DNA of 64,000 nt from Maricaulis sp947259345 (lineage in GTDB: Bacteria > Pseudomonadota > Alphaproteobacteria > Caulobacterales > Maricaulaceae), in assembly GCA_965217205.1 (NCBI GenBank), contig OZ244254.1, forward strand, positions 1,302,001-1,366,000, written 5' to 3'. Positions 60,752 to 64,000 of the stretch are shown one piece after another; position 1 is the stretch's first letter, and each line of letters starts with the position of its first letter. The position numbers were made by a program, and so were the translations under genes. The notes beneath the pieces were generated by a model. It had not been told where the DNA came from, made no database searches, and saw only the letters and a list, made by a program, of their open reading frames with translations.

Positions 60752-60783
60752 AAGATTGTTTCAAATGAAACGACTTTCAGCGC

Positions 60784-63189
60784 CTAATGCGCAATCGGCT
60801 GCCCACTGGCATCAGGACCCTGCTGCGCCGCCATGGCGGCCAGGGCGGCCTCGTCAGCCTCGGTCCATTCCACCGGCTCAACCGGTTCGACGAGGGCCCG
60901 CATCAGCACCTCATCCGCCGTCTCGACCGGGATGATCTCCATCCCCTCTTTGACATTGTCCGGGATCTCGGCGAGATCCTTTTCATTGTCCTTGGGTATG
61001 AGAACGGTCTTCACACCGCCGCGCAGGGCCGCCAGAAGCTTCTCCTTGAGGCCACCGATCGGCAGGACGCGGCCCCGCAAAGTGATCTCACCGGTCATGG
61101 CGATATCCTTGCGCACGGGAATACCGGTCAGCACCGAGACAATCGCCGTCATCATGCCGACACCGGCGGAAGGGCCGTCCTTCGGCGTCGCGCCCTCGGG
61201 CATGTGGACGTGGATGTCAGCAGCCCGGAAAATCGTCGGCTTGATACCCAGTGACGGGGCACGCGATTGCACGAAGGAATTGGCCGCCGAGATCGACTCC
61301 TTCATCACATCGCGCAGATTGCCGGTGACCATCATCTTGCCACGGCCCGGCATGCGGACCGCTTCAATGGTCAAAAGGTCACCGCCAACCTCGGTCCAGG
61401 CCAGACCGGTGACGATTCCGATCTGATCGTGATCCTCGGTTTCGCCGAAGCGGTGCTTTCGCACGCCGGCAAACTCACCGAGATTGTCCGGCGTGATCGT
61501 GACGGAACTGGCCTTCCCGGTCTCCAAACGAACCACGGACTTTCGAGCCAGATTGGCAATCTCTCGCTCGAGGCTGCGAACGCCGGCTTCCCGCGTGTAG
61601 TAGCGGATCAGGTCCCGCAGCCCGTCCTCGGTCAGGGACCATTCGCTCTCCTTGAGCGCATGGTTTTTCATCTGCTTGGGCAGAAGGTGACGCTTGGCGA
61701 TTTCGACCTTCTCATCCTCGGTATAGCCGGCGATCCGGATGATCTCCATCCGGTCGAGAAGCGGCTGCGGTAGGTTGAGCGTATTGGCCGTGGTCACGAA
61801 CATGATGTCGGACAGATCGTAATCGACCTCGAGATAATGATCGTTGAAATTGGCGTTCTGTTCCGGATCCAGGACTTCCAGCAGGGCCGACGCCGGATCA
61901 CCGCGATAATCGGCGCCAAGCTTGTCGATTTCATCGAGCAGGAAGAGCGGGTTGGATGAATTGACCTTCTTCATCGACTGGATGATGCGGCCCGGCATGG
62001 AGCCGATATAGGTCCGGCGGTGCCCGCGGATCTCCGCCTCGTCGCGCACTCCACCGAGCGACATGCGCACGAAATCACGGCCGGTCGCCTTGGCAATCGA
62101 GCGACCCAGCGAGGTTTTGCCGACGCCGGGCGGTCCGACCAGGCAGAGGATCGGGCCCTTGAGCTTTCGGGTCCGCGCCTGCACAGCAAGATGCTCGAGG
62201 ATGCGCTCCTTGACCTTCTCGAGCCCGTAATGATCGGACTCCAGGATGTTTTCAGCGCGATCGAGATCATTCTTGAGGCGCTTGCGCTTGCCCCACGGGA
62301 CCGAGAGGATCCAGTCGAGATAATTGCGCACGACGGTCGCCTCGGCGGACATCGGGCTCATATTGCGCAGCTTCTTGAATTCGGCATCCGCCTTGGTGCG
62401 CGCTTCCTTGGAGAGCTTGGCCTCGGCCAGCTTCTCTTCCAGCTCGGCCAGCTCCTCGCGGCTGTCATCGGTCTCCCCGAGCTCGCGCTGGATCGCCTTC
62501 ATCTGCTCATTGAGATAGTATTCGCGCTGGGTCTTTTCCATCTGGCGCTTCACGCGCGAACGGATCTTCTTTTCGACCTGCAACACGCCGATCTCGCCTT
62601 CCATCAATCCGAGAATGCGCTCGAGACGGCGATTGACGTCCGGCTCTTCAAGCAGCGACTGCTTTTCCTCAATCTTCACCGCCAAATGGGCGGAAATGGA
62701 ATCGGCCAGCTTGCGCGGCTCGCGGATTTGCGACAGCGAGGCCAGGGCTTCGGGCGGGACCTTCTTGTTCAGTTTCACATAGTCGTCGAACTTCGCCGAC
62801 ACAGTCCGCATAAGCGCTTCCAGCTCGGACGCGTCGCCCGGGTCTTCATCGACCACGGTGCAGACAGCCTCGTAATAGTCTTCCCGCTCGGTATAGCCGC
62901 CGATTTCGACGCGCACGCCGCCTTCGACAAGCACCTTGACGGTGCCGTCAGGCAGTTTCAGCAATTGCAAAACTGACGCGATCACACCTGTCGTATGAAT
63001 CGCATCGGCGGCGGGTTCATCATCCGAGGCGGTTCGTTGGGTGGCCAGCAAAATCTGCTTGTCGGCCTTCATCACCTCCTCCAGCGCCTTGACCGATTTC
63101 TCACGCCCGACGAAGAGCGGGACGATCATGTGCGGAAACACGACAATGTCGCGCAGAGGCAGAAGGGGAAGTGTCTTCGTGGTGGACAT
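60784..63189 (-). CDS. lon: ATP-dependent protease Lon
   Basis: Cytosolic AAA+ serine protease degrading misfolded and regulatory proteins (in Caulobacter: DnaA, CcrM, SciP). The 801 residues start MSTTKTLPLLPLRDIVVFP, the LonN substrate domain (about 1-205), then a coiled coil. The AAA module has Walker A GPPGVGKTSLG (near 355) and Walker B LFLLDEIDKLG. The proteolytic domain has Ser in PKDGPSAG (near 675) and Lys in GGLKEKLLAA (near 717). The ATG at 63189 has a GGAG site; a GTG at 63210 is an alternative. It is downstream of clpX, as is standard. Confidence 0.96.
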   Translation of the reverse strand: MSTTKTLPLLPLRDIVVFPHMIVPLFVGREKSVKALEEVMKADKQILLATQRTASDDEPAADAIHTTGVIASVLQLLKLPDGTVKVLVEGGVRVEIGGYTEREDYYEAVCTVVDEDPGDASELEALMRTVSAKFDDYVKLNKKVPPEALASLSQIREPRKLADSISAHLAVKIEEKQSLLEEPDVNRRLERILGLMEGEIGVLQVEKKIRSRVKRQMEKTQREYYLNEQMKAIQRELGETDDSREELAELEEKLAEAKLSKEARTKADAEFKKLRNMSPMSAEATVVRNYLDWILSVPWGKRKRLKNDLDRAENILESDHYGLEKVKERILEHLAVQARTRKLKGPILCLVGPPGVGKTSLGRSIAKATGRDFVRMSLGGVRDEAEIRGHRRTYIGSMPGRIIQSMKKVNSSNPLFLLDEIDKLGADYRGDPASALLEVLDPEQNANFNDHYLEVDYDLSDIMFVTTANTLNLPQPLLDRMEIIRIAGYTEDEKVEIAKRHLLPKQMKNHALKESEWSLTEDGLRDLIRYYTREAGVRSLEREIANLARKSVVRLETGKASSVTITPDNLGEFAGVRKHRFGETEDHDQIGIVTGLAWTEVGGDLLTIEAVRMPGRGKMMVTGNLRDVMKESISAANSFVQSRAPSLGIKPTIFRAADIHVHMPEGATPKDGPSAGVGMMTAIVSVLTGIPVRKDIAMTGEITLRGRVLPIGGLKEKLLAALRGGVKTVLIPKDNEKDLAEIPDNVKEGMEIIPVETADEVLMRALVEPVEPVEWTEADEAALAAMAAQQGPDASGQPIAH

Positions 63190-63263
63190 GCTTGCTCCAT
63201 TCGCGCTCACCGGAGGGGGCGCGTGCAGACCTTGATACAGATCGTGACTCTAATCGGATGACT

Positions 63264-63293
63264 CCGGGCCTGCATGAATAACATGCAGCCCGG
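63264..63293 (-). other. Inverted repeat between clpX and lon
   Basis: Arms of 12 bp (CCGGGCTGCATG and CATGCAGGCCCGG, with one bulged base) around a 5-base AT loop, 43 bp after the clpX stop. There is no U-tract, so it may be a weak terminator, a processing hairpin or a 3'-end stabiliser. The lon promoter must lie between it and 63190. Confidence 0.5.
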
Positions 63294-63336
63294 TCATCCA
63301 GCTTACCTCAAGAGGTGGCGACGCGACCCAGAAAGG

Positions 63337-64000
63337 TCAAGCACCCTCCCGCTTGTCATCCTTGCGCTCGGCATAGATGGACAGCGGTTTGGCATTGCCC
63401 TCGACCACTTCGCCATTGACGACGATTTCCTCGACGCCTTCGAGGCTTGGCAGGTCAAACATGGTTTCCAGAAGGATGCCTTCCATGATCGACCGCAGTC
63501 CGCGCGCACCGGTCTTGCGGGCGATGGCCCGATTGGCGATGCCCTTGAGGGCGTCCTCTGTAAAGGTCAGGCCGACGCCTTCCATCTCGAACAGACGCTG
63601 ATACTGCTTCACGAGCGCATTCTTCGGCTCGGTCAGGATCTGCACCAGGGCGCCGACATCGAGGTCTTCCAAGGTCGCGATGACCGGGAGTCGACCAACG
63701 AATTCCGGAATCAGGCCGAAACGCAGCAGGTCATCCGGCTCGACTTCGCGCAGGATTTCACCGGTGCGACGGGCATCGGGTTCACGCACATCGGCACCAA
63801 AGCCGATGGCCGAACCCTGCCCACGCTGTGAGATCACCTTGTCGAGACCGGCAAAGGCGCCGCCGACGACGAAGAGGATATTGGTCGTATCCACTTGCAG
63901 GAATTCCTGCTGCGGATGCTTGCGACCGCCTTGTGGCGGCACGGAGGCAACCGTGCCCTCCATGATCTTCAAAAGCGCTTGCTGCACGCCCTCACCCGAC
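63337..64000 (-). CDS. clpX: ATP-dependent Clp protease ATP-binding subunit ClpX (partial, 5' end off window)
   Basis: The C-terminal 220 residues of ClpX. The frame is open to the window edge (SGEGVQQALLKIMEG continues upstream). Visible parts are the end of the large AAA+ domain with GGRKHPQQEFLQVDTTNILFVVGGAFAGLD, sensor regions, the LIPEFVGRLPVIATL motif and the small domain with IARKTGARGLRSIME, including the sensor-2 arginine. The zinc-binding N-terminus and Walker motifs are outside the window. ClpX unfolds substrates for ClpP, including CtrA in Caulobacter relatives. Confidence 0.95.
   Translation of the reverse strand, partial: SGEGVQQALLKIMEGTVASVPPQGGRKHPQQEFLQVDTTNILFVVGGAFAGLDKVISQRGQGSAIGFGADVREPDARRTGEILREVEPDDLLRFGLIPEFVGRLPVIATLEDLDVGALVQILTEPKNALVKQYQRLFEMEGVGLTFTEDALKGIANRAIARKTGARGLRSIMEGILLETMFDLPSLEGVEEIVVNGEVVEGNAKPLSIYAERKDDKREGA

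Overview
The window is a 64 kb stretch of chromosome from a GC-rich alphaproteobacterium. It is probably from the Caulobacterales/Maricaulales side, near Maricaulis or the Hyphomonadaceae; that placement is inference from gene order and protein character. There are no IS elements, prophage, CRISPR array or rRNA genes, so most of it is conserved core genome. The unusual content lies in the intergenic regions and in a few small or accessory genes.

Layout. Positions 1-4.9 kb hold a comEC fragment (off the left edge), gltX and gltA. Positions 4.9-19.7 kb, minus strand, carry the classic envelope and translation block rpsB-tsf / pyrH-frr-uppS-cdsA-dxr-rseP-bamA-skp-lpxD-fabZ-lpxA-lpxI-lpxB: isoprenoid lipid carrier, phospholipid and lipid A precursors, outer-membrane assembly, and ribosome production and recycling. 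Positions 19.9-27 kb, minus, hold dnaE, a 31-codon membrane-peptide gene under two alphaproteobacterial LexA boxes (a SidA-like SOS division inhibitor), lolD-lolC/E and proS. Positions 27.3-32.9 kb hold an AbgT transporter, DUF1467, mce, rnj, coaX and birA. Positions 32.9-47.9 kb hold the complete 14-gene respiratory complex I operon nuoA-N, with an extra cysteine-containing lipoprotein gene between nuoD and nuoE.

Positions 48-54.9 kb are the most accessory part: small membrane proteins, a DUF599 protein, a second AbgT transporter, a stand-alone EAL protein whose start codon sits in the arm of a perfect 12-bp inverted repeat, an RhlE helicase and a PF10118-type putative metal hydrolase. Positions 54.9-64 kb hold tRNA-Asp, divergent bioA / bioFD, tRNA-Val, a tetR gene with a palindromic operator, pheA, lon and the 3' part of clpX.

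Two regulatory findings stand out. First, between lon and pheA there is a complete candidate transcription attenuator: a 23-codon reading frame with clustered Phe and Tyr codons (TYFFAAYF), then a perfect GC-rich terminator hairpin with six U's directly upstream of pheA. Second, upstream of dnaE there are two exact GTTC-N7-GTTC LexA boxes bracketing a good -35/-10 promoter. They drive a 31-residue single-pass membrane peptide, the expected architecture of the Caulobacter checkpoint gene sidA. All functional claims rest on reading motifs and context; no database search was run.
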